Assembly: GCF_009223885.1 (NCBI RefSeq)
Contig: NZ_CP045144.1
Span: 3,646,001 to 3,710,000 of the forward strand
Length of the DNA: 64,000 nucleotides
Direction of reading: 5' to 3'
Source: Ancylobacter sp. TS-1
GTDB lineage: Bacteria > Pseudomonadota > Alphaproteobacteria > Rhizobiales > Xanthobacteraceae
A program made the position numbers and the translations under genes. Of the stretch, positions 41,987 to 51,124 are shown piece after piece. Position 1 is the first letter of the stretch, and every line of letters begins with the position of its first letter. A model generated the notes under the pieces. It saw only the letters and a program-made list of their open reading frames with translations, did no database searches and was not told the DNA's origin.

Positions 41987-42889
41987 TCAGGCCGCCCGCG
42001 CGGCCAGCGTCATCTCGGTGGCGCCTTCCATCACCGCGATGTCGCCCAGCCGCGCCTTCAGGCTGGCGAGATCGAGGGTCTCCAGCGGCAGGTTGACGAA
42101 GGCGGACATGCGCGCGGCGATCTGCCGGTAGGTGCGCACGAACGCCACCCGCAATTCGTCGTCGGTTCCGCCGCCAGCGGCGGGGTCGGGCAGCCCCCAA
42201 TGCGCCGTCAGCGGATGGCCGGGAAAATGCGGGCAGCTCTCGCCGGCGGCGGCGTCGCAGACGGTGATCACGAAATCCATCGGCTCGACGGCCCCGCCGG
42301 CGAACTCGTTCCAGCTCTTGGAGCGCAGATCCTCGGTCGTGTAGCCGAGCGAGCGCAGCAGATCGAGCGCCAGCGGATGCGGCACCCCGCGCGGGATGCT
42401 GCCGGCGGAGAAGGCGCGGAAGCGCCCGCGCCCCTCGCGGTTCAGCACCGCCTCGGCCATGATCGAGCGGGCCGAATTGTGCGAGCAGACCAGCAGCACA
42501 TTGTAGGAGCGTTCCGCCGGCTCGCCCGGCCGCAGGCGCGGGAAGCCCGCGCCCCGGTCGGCCGGCGCCGGCAGTTCCCCGAGCAGCAGATGCAGGACCG
42601 ATTCCGTCCGCCCCGGCGTCGCCGCGTAGATGATCGAGCGCCCTTCGCGGCGGGAGACCAGCAGGCCCGCCCGCTCCAGATGGGAGAGATGGGTCGACAT
42701 GGTGTTGTGCGGCACGGCCAGCAGGCGGGCGACATCTCCGGCCGGCAGCCCGAAGGGGGCGTAGCGCAGCAGGAGGCGGAAGGCGTCGAGGCGCGTCGGC
42801 TGCGCCAGTGCGTCGAAGATACCGACCGCCTCGTCCGACAGGAGGCGCTTCACATCCACCGGCTGATCGCGTCCTGCCTCGCCCTGCAT
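41987..42889 (-). CDS. ArsR-ArsC fusion: repressor domain joined to LMW arsenate reductase
   Basis: A 300-aa two-domain protein. Residues 1-105 are an ArsR winged helix (DALAQPTRLDAFRLLLRYAP, VPHNTMSTHLSHLERAG) and 128-300 an LMW-phosphatase-fold arsenate reductase with C135-x5-R141 (CSHNSAR) and ITVCDAAAGESCPHFPG. Both catalytic-relay cysteines are kept. Such fusions are known in alphaproteobacteria. It is 22 bp downstream of pstS and 67 bp upstream of arsR copy 2. Confidence 0.92.
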   Translation of the reverse strand: MQGEAGRDQPVDVKRLLSDEAVGIFDALAQPTRLDAFRLLLRYAPFGLPAGDVARLLAVPHNTMSTHLSHLERAGLLVSRREGRSIIYAATPGRTESVLHLLLGELPAPADRGAGFPRLRPGEPAERSYNVLLVCSHNSARSIMAEAVLNREGRGRFRAFSAGSIPRGVPHPLALDLLRSLGYTTEDLRSKSWNEFAGGAVEPMDFVITVCDAAAGESCPHFPGHPLTAHWGLPDPAAGGGTDDELRVAFVRTYRQIAARMSAFVNLPLETLDLASLKARLGDIAVMEGATEMTLAARAA

Positions 42890-42911
42890 CGTGCCGTTTC
42901 CGTTTCCCGCG

Positions 42912-43928
42912 TCAGCTTCCGTGCCTGAACGTCGTCGCCCAGTAGTCCTTCACCTGCTGCACCAGCGGCGCCGGCAGCGGCACATAGCCCAGCCGCGATG
43001 CATAGTCGCTGCCCTCTCCCAGCGCAAAGCCGAAGAAGGACAAGGCGAGGCGGTTGCGCGCGGCATCCGCCGGGGCCTTGTACAGAAGAATGAAGGTGGT
43101 GGCGGCGATCGGATAGGCCTCGGGCACCGGGGAATCGTTGATGGTGGCGTAGAAATCGCGCGTCTGCGTCCAGTCCACGCCGAGCGCGGCGGCCTGGAAC
43201 GAGGCCGCGCTCGGGGCGATGAACCGGCCCGCGCGGTTCTGGACCAGGCCATAGGTGAGCCTGGCCTGCGTCACATAGGTGAACTCGACATAGCCGATGG
43301 CGTTCGGCGTCCGCTGCACCTCGGTCGCCACGCCCTCATTGCCGCGCGCGCCGCTGCCCACCGGCCAGGCGACGGCGCTTCCCTCGCCCAGCGTCCGCTT
43401 CCATTCCGCGCTCGTCTTGGAGAGATAGGACACCCAGTTGAAGGTGGTGCCCGAGCCGTCCGAGCGATGGATGACGGCGATCAGGCTGTCGGGCAGGGCA
43501 AGGTCCGGGTTGAGCGCCCGGATCGCGGGATCCGACCATCGGGTGATCTTTCCCATGTAGATGTCCGCAAGCACGCTGCCGGTGAACCGCATCGTGCCCG
43601 GCGCGATGCCGGCGAGGTTGACGACCGGCACCACGCCGCCGAACACGATGGGGAACTGGCCGAGCCCGAGGCGTTCGAGGTCCTCGGGCTTCAGCGGCTT
43701 GTCGGAGGCGCCGAAATCGACGGCCTTGTCGCGGAGCCGACTCACGCCGGCGGAGGAGCCGACCGACTGGTACTCCACAAGGGTGCCGCTGGCCTCGCGA
43801 TAGGCCTGCGCCCATTTCCAGATGATGGGATAGGCGAAGGTGGAGCCTGCGCCGCTGAGTTCGTCGGCGCGGGCGCCCGCCGTCAGGACCAGCAGGGCGG
43901 CAGCGATCAGGGGAAGGAGACGGCGCAT
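42912..43928 (-). CDS. pstS: Phosphate ABC transporter substrate-binding protein in the ars locus
   Basis: A 338-aa periplasmic protein. Signal peptide MRRLLPLIAAALLVLTAGAR, then ELSGAGSTFAYPIIWKWAQA, the PstS phosphate loop, and HRSDGSGTTFNWVSYLSK. AAAGGTG precedes ATG 43928. PstS paralogues in arsenic loci are thought to favour phosphate over arsenate or to sense arsenate. No pstCAB is present here. An ArsR-like operator lies 24 bp upstream. Confidence 0.9.
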   Translation of the reverse strand: MRRLLPLIAAALLVLTAGARADELSGAGSTFAYPIIWKWAQAYREASGTLVEYQSVGSSAGVSRLRDKAVDFGASDKPLKPEDLERLGLGQFPIVFGGVVPVVNLAGIAPGTMRFTGSVLADIYMGKITRWSDPAIRALNPDLALPDSLIAVIHRSDGSGTTFNWVSYLSKTSAEWKRTLGEGSAVAWPVGSGARGNEGVATEVQRTPNAIGYVEFTYVTQARLTYGLVQNRAGRFIAPSAASFQAAALGVDWTQTRDFYATINDSPVPEAYPIAATTFILLYKAPADAARNRLALSFFGFALGEGSDYASRLGYVPLPAPLVQQVKDYWATTFRHGS

Positions 43929-43951
43929 CGGGACACCTTTATAGCAATACG

Positions 43952-43967
43952 TCGGGACATATCGACA
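43952..43967. promoter_or_regulatory. Shared ars operator-like site upstream of pstS
   Basis: TCGGGACATATCGACA, 15 of 16 identical to 36980-36995. It is embedded in an AT-rich stretch (43937-43976) expected for the promoter of the pstS-arsRC-arsR-arsC-arsC-acr3 unit. Confidence 0.6.
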
Positions 43968-44153
43968 TATTATTAGGAGCGCTATGCGACACTTGCGTGA
44001 CGGGACCGGCCGGTCCGGCGGCCCGCATGTGGACGGCGGCGGCCGGGTCGGTCCTTTTGCCGCCGGGCCCGGGTGCCGGGGCATCTTGTGCGCTGTTGTG
44101 GCGGGCCTCTAAACTGCCCCCGAGGAAACTGCCAATCCAAGAAAGGTGCCGAC

Positions 44154-44774
44154 ATGGCTGCTGGGGTCGCGGAACAGGAATCGGGCAACTATGCCTATGA
44201 GGAGCGCGAGGCGGTTGCCGTCTTCGCCGACGAGGCCTCGCTCAATGCCGCGGTGGATGAGCTGATCGAGGCCGGGCTGACGCAGGAGGATATGAGCCTG
44301 CTCGCCCATGCCGCCCGCCTCAGCGGCAAGACCGTCGAGGAGCTGGCGGAAAGCGGCGATGCGCCGCGCGCGGCCTTCGTCTCCAGCGACACGCGCCATG
44401 AGGGCCTTGCCGCCGTCGTCGGCGCGCCGGCCCTGCTCGCCGGCATCGGCGCGGCGGCCGTCATCGGCACCGGCGGCGCGGCGTTGATCCCGACGCTGGC
44501 GCTGACGGTGGGCAGCACGGCAGCCGGCGGCGCGGTCGGGCTGCTTCTGGCCCGGACCTTCGGCCGCAAGCATGCCAATGTCGTCCGCGACCAGCTGCTG
44601 AATGGCGGCCTGCTGCTGTGGGTGCACGCGCCCGACCCGGCGAGCGATGCCAAGATCGTCGGCATCCTCAAGAAGAACGGCGCCGATGACGTGCATATCC
44701 ACGTCGTGACCCGCAGCTGGGGCATCGCCGACGTTCCGCTGCACGACCTGAACCCGGATCCGCTGCTGGGCTGA
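44154..44774 (+). CDS. Membrane protein with glycine-zipper region, stress-protein-like
   Basis: A 206-aa protein starting MAAGVAEQESGNYAYEE after GAAAGGTGCCG. The N-terminal domain (EAVAVFADEASLNAAVDELI, about 21-40) resembles the DUF1269/general-stress-protein fold. Two Gly/Ala-rich membrane segments follow (ALLAGIGAAAVIGTGGAAL and GSTAAGGAVGLLLARTFG, about 89-140). The C-terminal part (ILKKNGADDVHIHVVTRSWG) faces the cytoplasm. Substrate or partner unknown. Confidence 0.65.
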   Translation: MAAGVAEQESGNYAYEEREAVAVFADEASLNAAVDELIEAGLTQEDMSLLAHAARLSGKTVEELAESGDAPRAAFVSSDTRHEGLAAVVGAPALLAGIGAAAVIGTGGAALIPTLALTVGSTAAGGAVGLLLARTFGRKHANVVRDQLLNGGLLLWVHAPDPASDAKIVGILKKNGADDVHIHVVTRSWGIADVPLHDLNPDPLLG

Positions 44775-44917
44775 CCTGCGGGCCGGCGGCGCGCGAGCGT
44801 CGCCGGGGTCCAATAGGTGACGGCATCGAATAGGTGACGGCGGCGCCGGTGTCCCGGTCGCCGCCGTCCTGCGTTTACGGGGCCGATGACGGGGGCAGCC
44901 GCGCCCCCGCCCGCCGG

Positions 44918-46051
44918 TCAGCCCTTGACGACGGCCTGGCGGGTGGCGCGCAGCGAGGACATCAGCGGATCGCCGACGTCCAGATGGCCCTTGACCAGAT
45001 GCTTCGGCGTCAGGGCCAGCCAGTTGTTGAGCGAGACGTCGCGGTACACGCCGGTGTGGAACACGTTCAGCACCCGCACCGGCTCGTCGCCGGTGTTCTC
45101 GATGTAGTGGGCGAGCGTCTTCGGGACATAGCCGACATCGCCGGCCACGAAGTCGAAGGTGCGGGCATTGTCGACCGCGTCGAACACGGTCATGCGGGCC
45201 TTGCCGCTGATGTAGTACTGGATCTCGTCGGCGTCGGGGTGCCAGTGGATCTCGCGCATGCCGCCCGGTTCGAGGTCGATGAACAGCGCGGCGAGGTTGG
45301 TCACTTCGAACGTCTTCGAATCGACGACGGTGGTGGCGCCGCCGGGATAGGGGGTCGGGGCGACCTTCGAGGCGCGGAACACGTATTTGTCGGTGAAGGT
45401 CACGGCGCCAAGCTCGGCGCGGACCTGCTCGATCGGCGGCGGCACCGGCTGGCGGAAGATGTATTTCTCCTCGGCGGGGATGCCGTCGAAGGCCTCGACC
45501 GGCACGCCGAAATTCTTCGCCAGCACCTCGCGCGGGGTGTGCGCGAAAAGCTCGGTGACGAGAAGGGTCTGGTTCTCCGAGAAATTGCCGTCATTGAAGA
45601 CGAGCACGAACTCGGTGCCTTCCTCGAGGCCCTGGATCGCGTGCGGGAAGCCGGCCGGGGCGAGCCAGAGGTCGCCGGGTTCGAGGTCCTCGACCAGCGT
45701 CTGGCGCTCGTCGTCGATCAGGTAGAAGCGCACCCGGCCCTTGAGCACATAGGCCCACTCGGCCTCCTTGTGCCAGTGCATCTCGCGCACCACACCGGCC
45801 GGCAGGCGCATGTTGACGATGGCAAGCTCCTTGAGGGAGCCCATTTCGCGCTGGGTGACCTCGCGCGCCCAGCCGCCGTCCTCGAGGCGGTTATGCGCCA
45901 TGGCGAAGGGGAATTTGAGGTTCGGGATGCCGCCATGGTCGGTCAGCGGCGGAATCAGGATATCCGGGTTCTGCGCCTCGACGTCCGGGTTGCGCGGCCC
46001 GACGATGTCGGCGCCCTTGCTGCCCACGATCGGCTGTTTCAGGTCTGTCAT
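44918..46051 (-). CDS. oxdC: Bicupin oxalate decarboxylase
   Basis: A 377-aa protein with two cupin domains. Metal sites are HWHKEAEWAYVLKGRV (about 92-107) and HWHPDADEIQYYISGKA (about 271-287), with the third histidines in GFPHAIQG and LAHYIENTG. Converts oxalate to formate and CO2 with Mn. No signal peptide, so cytosolic. Followed by a DUF1275 membrane protein upstream on the genome, in the same orientation but read first. Confidence 0.9.
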   Translation of the reverse strand: MTDLKQPIVGSKGADIVGPRNPDVEAQNPDILIPPLTDHGGIPNLKFPFAMAHNRLEDGGWAREVTQREMGSLKELAIVNMRLPAGVVREMHWHKEAEWAYVLKGRVRFYLIDDERQTLVEDLEPGDLWLAPAGFPHAIQGLEEGTEFVLVFNDGNFSENQTLLVTELFAHTPREVLAKNFGVPVEAFDGIPAEEKYIFRQPVPPPIEQVRAELGAVTFTDKYVFRASKVAPTPYPGGATTVVDSKTFEVTNLAALFIDLEPGGMREIHWHPDADEIQYYISGKARMTVFDAVDNARTFDFVAGDVGYVPKTLAHYIENTGDEPVRVLNVFHTGVYRDVSLNNWLALTPKHLVKGHLDVGDPLMSSLRATRQAVVKG

Positions 46052-46165
46052 CGCAGTGTTCCTGGTTGAAATGGATGGAAGCGTCGCCGCAGGCGGTCGT
46101 GGCGCGCCGGCCGGCGGCCGGCGGCGGTCGTGGCACCCGCCCGGAAGGCCGGGCGGGCGCGCCGG

Positions 46166-46933
46166 TCAGGCGAACTGGCCGCCGGCGGAGGGATCGACTG
46201 CGCCGGGGGTCTTGCGCTCCCTCAGGGCGAGGATGCCGAGCAGGCCGGCGATGGCGGCCGGCAGCAGGATGGCGCCGCTGTTCAGCACATAGTCGCCGAT
46301 CAGGAAGCCGATGCCGCCGCCGGCGGCGAAGCCGAGCAGGACCAGGAAGAACAGGCCGGACCAGTAGAGGTTGGGCTCGCCATTGATCCCGTCGCGCCGG
46401 AACAGCCCCTGAATGAGAAAGTTGAACGCCATCTGCACGACGAAGGTCACGGCGACGTTGCCGTAGAGCATGCCGTGGCTCTTGTGGAAGGCGTTGCCCT
46501 GCATGCCGGCGACGAAGCTGATCGCATAGGCGATGTAGTGCGGGTCGATCGCGGCCGCCGGGTCGGCGACCTTGTCGTGCGCCAGGTACCAGAGAACCAG
46601 TAGCATGATCGCCTGCAGGAACAGGACGAAGGGCGTGAAGACGCGCCCCTTGCGCAGCGCTGTGGTCATCAGGATGCCGCAGAAGGCGGAGCCGAGGCCG
46701 AAGGCGATCACCGAGAGGAAGGGGAAGGTGAACTTCTCGAACTCGCCCTGGGCGAGCCAGAAGCCGCTCTGCACCACATTGCCGGACTGGACGGTGGCGA
46801 AGGTTTGCGCGTTGGGAAGCGTCCACGCGTTCATGGAACCGGCCATGACGGCCAGAAGGAAGCCGACGAGCGGCTGTTCCATGAGGGGATAGCGGACCCT
46901 CTCAGGATGATCGTGAATGACTGACTGCTGCAA
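46166..46933 (-). CDS. DUF1275 (YoaK-family) membrane protein
   Basis: A 255-aa protein with about six membrane segments. LLAVMAGSMNAWTLPNAQTF and ATVQSGNVVQSGFWLA (about 26-62) and FVAGMQGNAFHKSHG are family signatures. Read 115 bp upstream of oxdC and probably in the same unit; an oxalate or formate transport role is plausible but unproven. Confidence 0.82.
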   Translation of the reverse strand: MQQSVIHDHPERVRYPLMEQPLVGFLLAVMAGSMNAWTLPNAQTFATVQSGNVVQSGFWLAQGEFEKFTFPFLSVIAFGLGSAFCGILMTTALRKGRVFTPFVLFLQAIMLLVLWYLAHDKVADPAAAIDPHYIAYAISFVAGMQGNAFHKSHGMLYGNVAVTFVVQMAFNFLIQGLFRRDGINGEPNLYWSGLFFLVLLGFAAGGGIGFLIGDYVLNSGAILLPAAIAGLLGILALRERKTPGAVDPSAGGQFA

Positions 46934-47223
46934 GAGACGCCTCCTGTCGAGGTGTCACCGGCCCCCGGTGACCGCAAATCCAGGCAGGCGGAACAGTCGG
47001 TCGCGACCGAACGTAGCGGAAACCCGTGACGGATTGGTATCCGCACGCGTTTCTCGATAGTCAGGCGGTCGTCAGCTCAAGCAATTCCAGCCGCGTCCTG
47101 GGCGAATATTTATCGCAGCCGGATGTTCGTCGGGCAATATCCCGAACTGGATAAGTTTCGCGAAGACCCGCTGATATCGCTATGCTTTTTTACGTGTTTG
47201 CCTGACGCGAGGCGCTCCGGCGG

Positions 47224-47946
47224 TCAGCCGGGCCAGAAGCTCGCCACCAGCGGCACGATCATCGAGGTCAGCAGCGCGGCGATGCCGATCGCCATGCCGG
47301 CATAGGCGCCGGCGGTCTCGTTGATCTGGAGCATGCGGGCGGTGCCGAGGCCGTGGGCGATGGTGCCGACGGCGAGCCCGCGGGCGCGCCAGTCCTTCAC
47401 CCGCGCCAGCCGCATCACCGGGCCGTGCAGCAGCACGCCGGAAAGGCCGGTGAGCAGGGTGAAGGCCGCCGCCAGCGCCGGCACGCCGCCGACCTCCTCG
47501 GTGATGCCCATGGCGATCGGGGTCGTCGCCGAATGGACGGCGAGGGAGAGCGAGACCTCCCGCGACGCGCCGAGCAGATGGCCGATCGCCAGCGCGCTCA
47601 GCGAGGTGGTCAGCGTGCCGATGGCGATGGCCGGCAGGATCGCCCGCGCCGAGCGCCGGATCGAGCCGAGATTGTCGAAGAGCGGCAAAGCGAGGGCGAC
47701 CGTCGCCGGCCCGACGAAGACGCCGACATACTGGGCGCCGCGCAGATAGTCCGCATAGGCGATGCCGCCGAGGCTCAGCAGCAGCACGATCACCGTCACC
47801 GACACCAGCACCGGATTGAGCAACGCGATGCCGCCGCAGCGGCGCTGAAGCCAGCTCGCGCCGACATAGACGCCGAGCGTCAGGCCGAGGCCGAACAGCG
47901 GGGAGGTGCTGATGGCGGACAGGGTGGAGGCGGCCGGCACGCTCAC
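47224..47946 (-). CDS. lrgB: LrgB/CidB-family membrane protein
   Basis: A 240-aa protein with GTG start at 47946 overlapping the lrgA stop (GTGA). SLAVHSATTPIAMGITEEVG (about 136-155) is the LrgB signature, with six or seven membrane segments. LrgAB proteins act as holin/antiholin-like or small-organic-acid transport systems. A longer upstream open frame out to 48300 is an artefact of lrgA read in another frame. Confidence 0.9.
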   Translation of the reverse strand: MSVPAASTLSAISTSPLFGLGLTLGVYVGASWLQRRCGGIALLNPVLVSVTVIVLLLSLGGIAYADYLRGAQYVGVFVGPATVALALPLFDNLGSIRRSARAILPAIAIGTLTTSLSALAIGHLLGASREVSLSLAVHSATTPIAMGITEEVGGVPALAAAFTLLTGLSGVLLHGPVMRLARVKDWRARGLAVGTIAHGLGTARMLQINETAGAYAGMAIGIAALLTSMIVPLVASFWPG

Positions 47947-48287
47947 GACGGCTCGCTCCGGCTCAGGAAGCGCATGGTGAGCGCCGTGGCGATCATCCCC
48001 AGCACGGTCGAACCGAGAATGGCGGCGGCGATCGGCCCGGCCTGCGCGATCAGGCGCGGCAGCTCGTTGACCAGCCCGACGCTGGCCGGCACGTAGAACA
48101 GCGCCATGTTCCGCAACAGTCCCTGGCAGGTCTGCTGCATTTCCGGGGCGGGGCCGCGCCGCAGGACCAGCAGCGCCAGCAGCAGCACCATGCCGATGAC
48201 CGGCCCCGGAAGCGGCGCGCCGGTGACGAGCCGCGCCGCTTCCCCGAGCACGAGGCAGGCGACGATGATGGTCAGCGATTGCAGCAT
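47943..48287 (-). CDS. lrgA: LrgA/CidA-family membrane protein
   Basis: A 114-aa four-segment membrane protein: CLVLGEAARLVTGAPLPGPV, IGMVLLLALLVLRRG and LFYVPASVGLVNELPRL are family signatures. Coupled to lrgB by a 4-base overlap. Works with LrgB in envelope permeability or pyruvate-type transport. Confidence 0.9.
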   Translation of the reverse strand: MLQSLTIIVACLVLGEAARLVTGAPLPGPVIGMVLLLALLVLRRGPAPEMQQTCQGLLRNMALFYVPASVGLVNELPRLIAQAGPIAAAILGSTVLGMIATALTMRFLSRSEPS

Positions 48288-48408
48288 TCGGTCCCCTCAC
48301 GGCCGTCGGATGTCACCGGGCGTCGGCGCGGGGAAGGGTCTACAGGCCATGGGCGCCATGTGAAGCGAATTGATGTGATGGCAGCAATTCGTCGCGCGTC
48401 TGGACGGG

Positions 48409-49947
48409 CTACTCGCCGCGCGGAAAGCGCTGGTTCTCTTCCAGCACGTTCAGGTCCATGTGGTTGCGCATGTAGCGCTCGGACGCCTTCTGGAGCGGCT
48501 GGAAGTCCCAGGGGTAATAGGCGCCGTTGCGCAGCGCCGCGTAGACGACGTGGCGTCGGGCCTGGCTCGCCCGCACCTCGGCATCGAAGCGCCGCAGGTC
48601 CCAGCGCGCGCGCATGGTCGCCATCATTCCGGCCAGCACCTCCGCGCAGGCGGGGTCGTCCGCGCGGTTGACCCGCTCGTGCGGGTCGTCGTCGAGATGG
48701 GTGAGGATCGGTGGGTCGAGTTCGCACAGGACGAGCTTCCACGGCCCGTCGCGCAGGGCGACGAGCGGCGCGTAGGAGCCTTCCGCTGCATATTCCATCG
48801 GCACTGGCCCGCGCGGCGGCCCGCCCGTGGCGGTCGGCACCAGGCTTTCGCCATCCGTCCACGGCATGACGCCGGAGAGATCGAGCGCGGCGAGGTCGGC
48901 CAGCGTCGGCAGCACGTCGAGCGTCGACACCGGCCGGTCGACGCGCCCCGCCGGCAGGCCGGGGGCGGCGATCATCAGCGGCACGCGCGCCGAGCCCTCG
49001 AGGAAGTTCATCTTGAACCACAGGCCGCGCTCGCCGAGCATGTCGCCATGGTCGGAGACGAACACGACCACCGTGTTTTCCGCCATCCGGCAGCGCTCGA
49101 GAATGTCGAGCAGATCGCCGATCTTCTCGTCGATATAGGAGATGTTGGCGAAATAGGCCCGGCGCGAGCGGCGCACGTCCTCGGGCGTGACATGGCTCTT
49201 GGCGTGGTCGCTGGCCAGCATCAGGCGCCGGCTGTGCGGGTCCTGAAGCTCGAAGGGAATCGGCGCCACCTCGGGGTCGAGCGCCGGGCAGTCCTCGTAC
49301 AGGTCCCAGAACCGCTTGCGGGCGACATAGGGGTCGTGCGGGTGGGTGAAGCTGACCGTGAGGCACCAGGGGCGCCCGCCTGCCTGCCCCACGTGCTGCC
49401 CGTCCTGCCCGCGCGCGAGATCGTAGAGCTTGCGGCCGGCGTGATAGGCGACCTCGTCGTCATATTCGAGCTGGTTGGTGATCTCGGCGACCCCGGCGCC
49501 GGTGACGGAACCGAGGTTGTGGTACCACCAGTCGATGCGCTCGCCCGGCCGCGTGTAGTCCGGCGTCCAGCCGAAATCGGCGGGGTAGATGTCGGTGGTC
49601 AGCCGCTCCTCGAAGCCGTGCAGCTGATCCGGCCCGACGAAGTGCATCTTGCCCGACAGCGCGGTGTGATAGCCGGCGCGGCGCAGATGATGGGCGAAGG
49701 TCGGGATGTCGGAGGTGAACTCCGCCGCATTGTCATAGACCCGCGTGCGGCTGGGCAACTGCCCGGACATGAAGGAGGCGCGCGCCGGCGCGCAGAGCGG
49801 GCTCGCCGTGTAGCAATGGGCGAAGCGGGCGGAGCGCGCCGCCAGCGCCTTGAGATGCGGCGCGTGGAGGAAATCGGCCGGCCCGTCCGGGAACAGCGTG
49901 CCGTTCAACTGGTCGACCATGAGGACGAGAATGTTCGGCTGGGCCAT
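48409..49947 (-). CDS. betC: Choline-sulfatase
   Basis: A 512-aa type I sulfatase. C52 in SPLCAPARASF is the cysteine converted to formylglycine; D11-Q in LVLMVDQLN and SDHGDMLGERG (about 303-313) bind the metal. GKMHFVGPDQLHGFE and a C-terminal extension (about 450-512) are typical of choline-sulfatase. Hydrolyses choline-O-sulfate to choline and sulfate. In line after choX, with a strong hairpin between. Confidence 0.93.
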   Translation of the reverse strand: MAQPNILVLMVDQLNGTLFPDGPADFLHAPHLKALAARSARFAHCYTASPLCAPARASFMSGQLPSRTRVYDNAAEFTSDIPTFAHHLRRAGYHTALSGKMHFVGPDQLHGFEERLTTDIYPADFGWTPDYTRPGERIDWWYHNLGSVTGAGVAEITNQLEYDDEVAYHAGRKLYDLARGQDGQHVGQAGGRPWCLTVSFTHPHDPYVARKRFWDLYEDCPALDPEVAPIPFELQDPHSRRLMLASDHAKSHVTPEDVRRSRRAYFANISYIDEKIGDLLDILERCRMAENTVVVFVSDHGDMLGERGLWFKMNFLEGSARVPLMIAAPGLPAGRVDRPVSTLDVLPTLADLAALDLSGVMPWTDGESLVPTATGGPPRGPVPMEYAAEGSYAPLVALRDGPWKLVLCELDPPILTHLDDDPHERVNRADDPACAEVLAGMMATMRARWDLRRFDAEVRASQARRHVVYAALRNGAYYPWDFQPLQKASERYMRNHMDLNVLEENQRFPRGE

Positions 49948-49991
49948 GGTCCGCCTCGTGAGGGCACGCGTCTGCGATATCGGAGAAAAGG

Positions 49992-50024
49992 CGCGGCCGC
50001 CGGGCGTCGCGACACCGGCGGCCG
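49992..50024 (-). terminator. Strong hairpin between choX and betC
   Basis: GCGGCCGCCGG (49992-50002) pairs perfectly with CCGGCGGCCGC (50014-50024), loop of 11. There is no T run, so it is probably a partial terminator or mRNA-stabilising structure that sets choX expression above betC. Confidence 0.6.
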
Positions 50025-50031
50025 CAGGAGG

Positions 50032-50973
50032 TCACAGGCCGAGCGAGGTCTTCACGGCGGGCAGGCCCGGCTTGCCGTCAAGGGTGGTGACGCCCTCCAG
50101 CCACGGGCCGAGTACCTGCGGATTGGCCTTGATCCACGCCTTGGCGGCGGCCTTCGGCTCCATCCCCTCGTCGAGGATCTTGCCCATCATGGCGTTCTCG
50201 GTCGACAGCTCGAAGGTGAGGTTCTTGAACAGCTGCGCGGCGTTGGGGCACTGCGCGGGCCAGCCGGCGCGGGCCAGCGTGCGCACGTCGGCGCCGCCGT
50301 AATTGGCGCCGAAATAGCTGTCGCCGCCCGAGAGATAGGTGAGCTTGAAGGTCTCGTTCATCGGGTGCGGCGCCCAGGCGAGGAAGACGATCCAGCCCTT
50401 GCCGTTCTGCGCGCGCTTCACCTGCGCCAGCATGGCCTGCTCGCCCGACTCGACCAGCTTCCAGCCCTTCAGGCCGAAATCATTGGCGTCGACCATCTTC
50501 TGGATGTTCTGGTTGGCCGGCGCGCCGGGCTCGATGCCGTAGATCTGCTTGTCGAACTTGTCGGCGTTGGCGGCGAGGTCCTTGAAGTCCTTCACCCCGG
50601 CCGCCGCCACGTAGTCGGGCACGGCAAGGGTGAACTTGGCGCCTTTGAGGTTGGTGCCGAGCACCTCGACCGCCTTGGCCTCGTTCAGCGCGTCGATGAA
50701 CTTCTGCTGCGCCGGCATCCAGTTGCCGAGGAAGACGTCGAGATTGCCGTTCTTCATCGACTCGTAGCCGATCGGCACCGAGAGCGTCTTGACGTCCTGC
50801 TTGTAGCCGAGCCCGTCGAGCAACACACCGGCAAGGGCGTTGGTGGAGGTGATGTCGGTCCAGCCGGGGTCCGACATGCGCACGACCTGGCAGGCCGGCG
50901 CGTCGGCGGCGGCGAGCGGGCCGGCGGAGAGGAGAAGGCAGAGGGCCGAAGCGGCCAGAACGGAACGGTTCAT
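50032..50973 (-). CDS. choX: Choline ABC transporter substrate-binding protein
   Basis: A 313-aa periplasmic binding protein. Signal peptide MNRSVLAASALCLLLSAGPL. The mature part has DPGWTDITSTNALAGVLLDG and FLGNWMPAQQ (choline-box Trp/Tyr region) and FLAWAPHPMN. Binds choline, possibly choline-O-sulfate. The permease and ATPase genes (choW, choV) are not adjacent. Confidence 0.9.
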   Translation of the reverse strand: MNRSVLAASALCLLLSAGPLAAADAPACQVVRMSDPGWTDITSTNALAGVLLDGLGYKQDVKTLSVPIGYESMKNGNLDVFLGNWMPAQQKFIDALNEAKAVEVLGTNLKGAKFTLAVPDYVAAAGVKDFKDLAANADKFDKQIYGIEPGAPANQNIQKMVDANDFGLKGWKLVESGEQAMLAQVKRAQNGKGWIVFLAWAPHPMNETFKLTYLSGGDSYFGANYGGADVRTLARAGWPAQCPNAAQLFKNLTFELSTENAMMGKILDEGMEPKAAAKAWIKANPQVLGPWLEGVTTLDGKPGLPAVKTSLGL

Positions 50974-51124
50974 CAGGGTACACCTCTGGAAGGAGCGAGA
51001 GCCGTGAGATGTTCAAGCAGCCGCCTTGTGAAGCCTGCGGCCTTCCTTGCGTAAGACCATCAGACGATTAAATGCTGCGCCCTGTGAAGTTGTTCATTTT
51101 CGATGATCGGCATAAACTAGGCTT

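Noticed and set aside
44810..44841. Short duplicated AATAGGTGACGGC in the spacer before oxdC
   Set aside because: Two units only, in a small convergent spacer; no evidence for function.
48460..51054. 864-aa plus-strand frame
   Set aside because: Antisense of betC and choX, which have clear family motifs on the minus strand.
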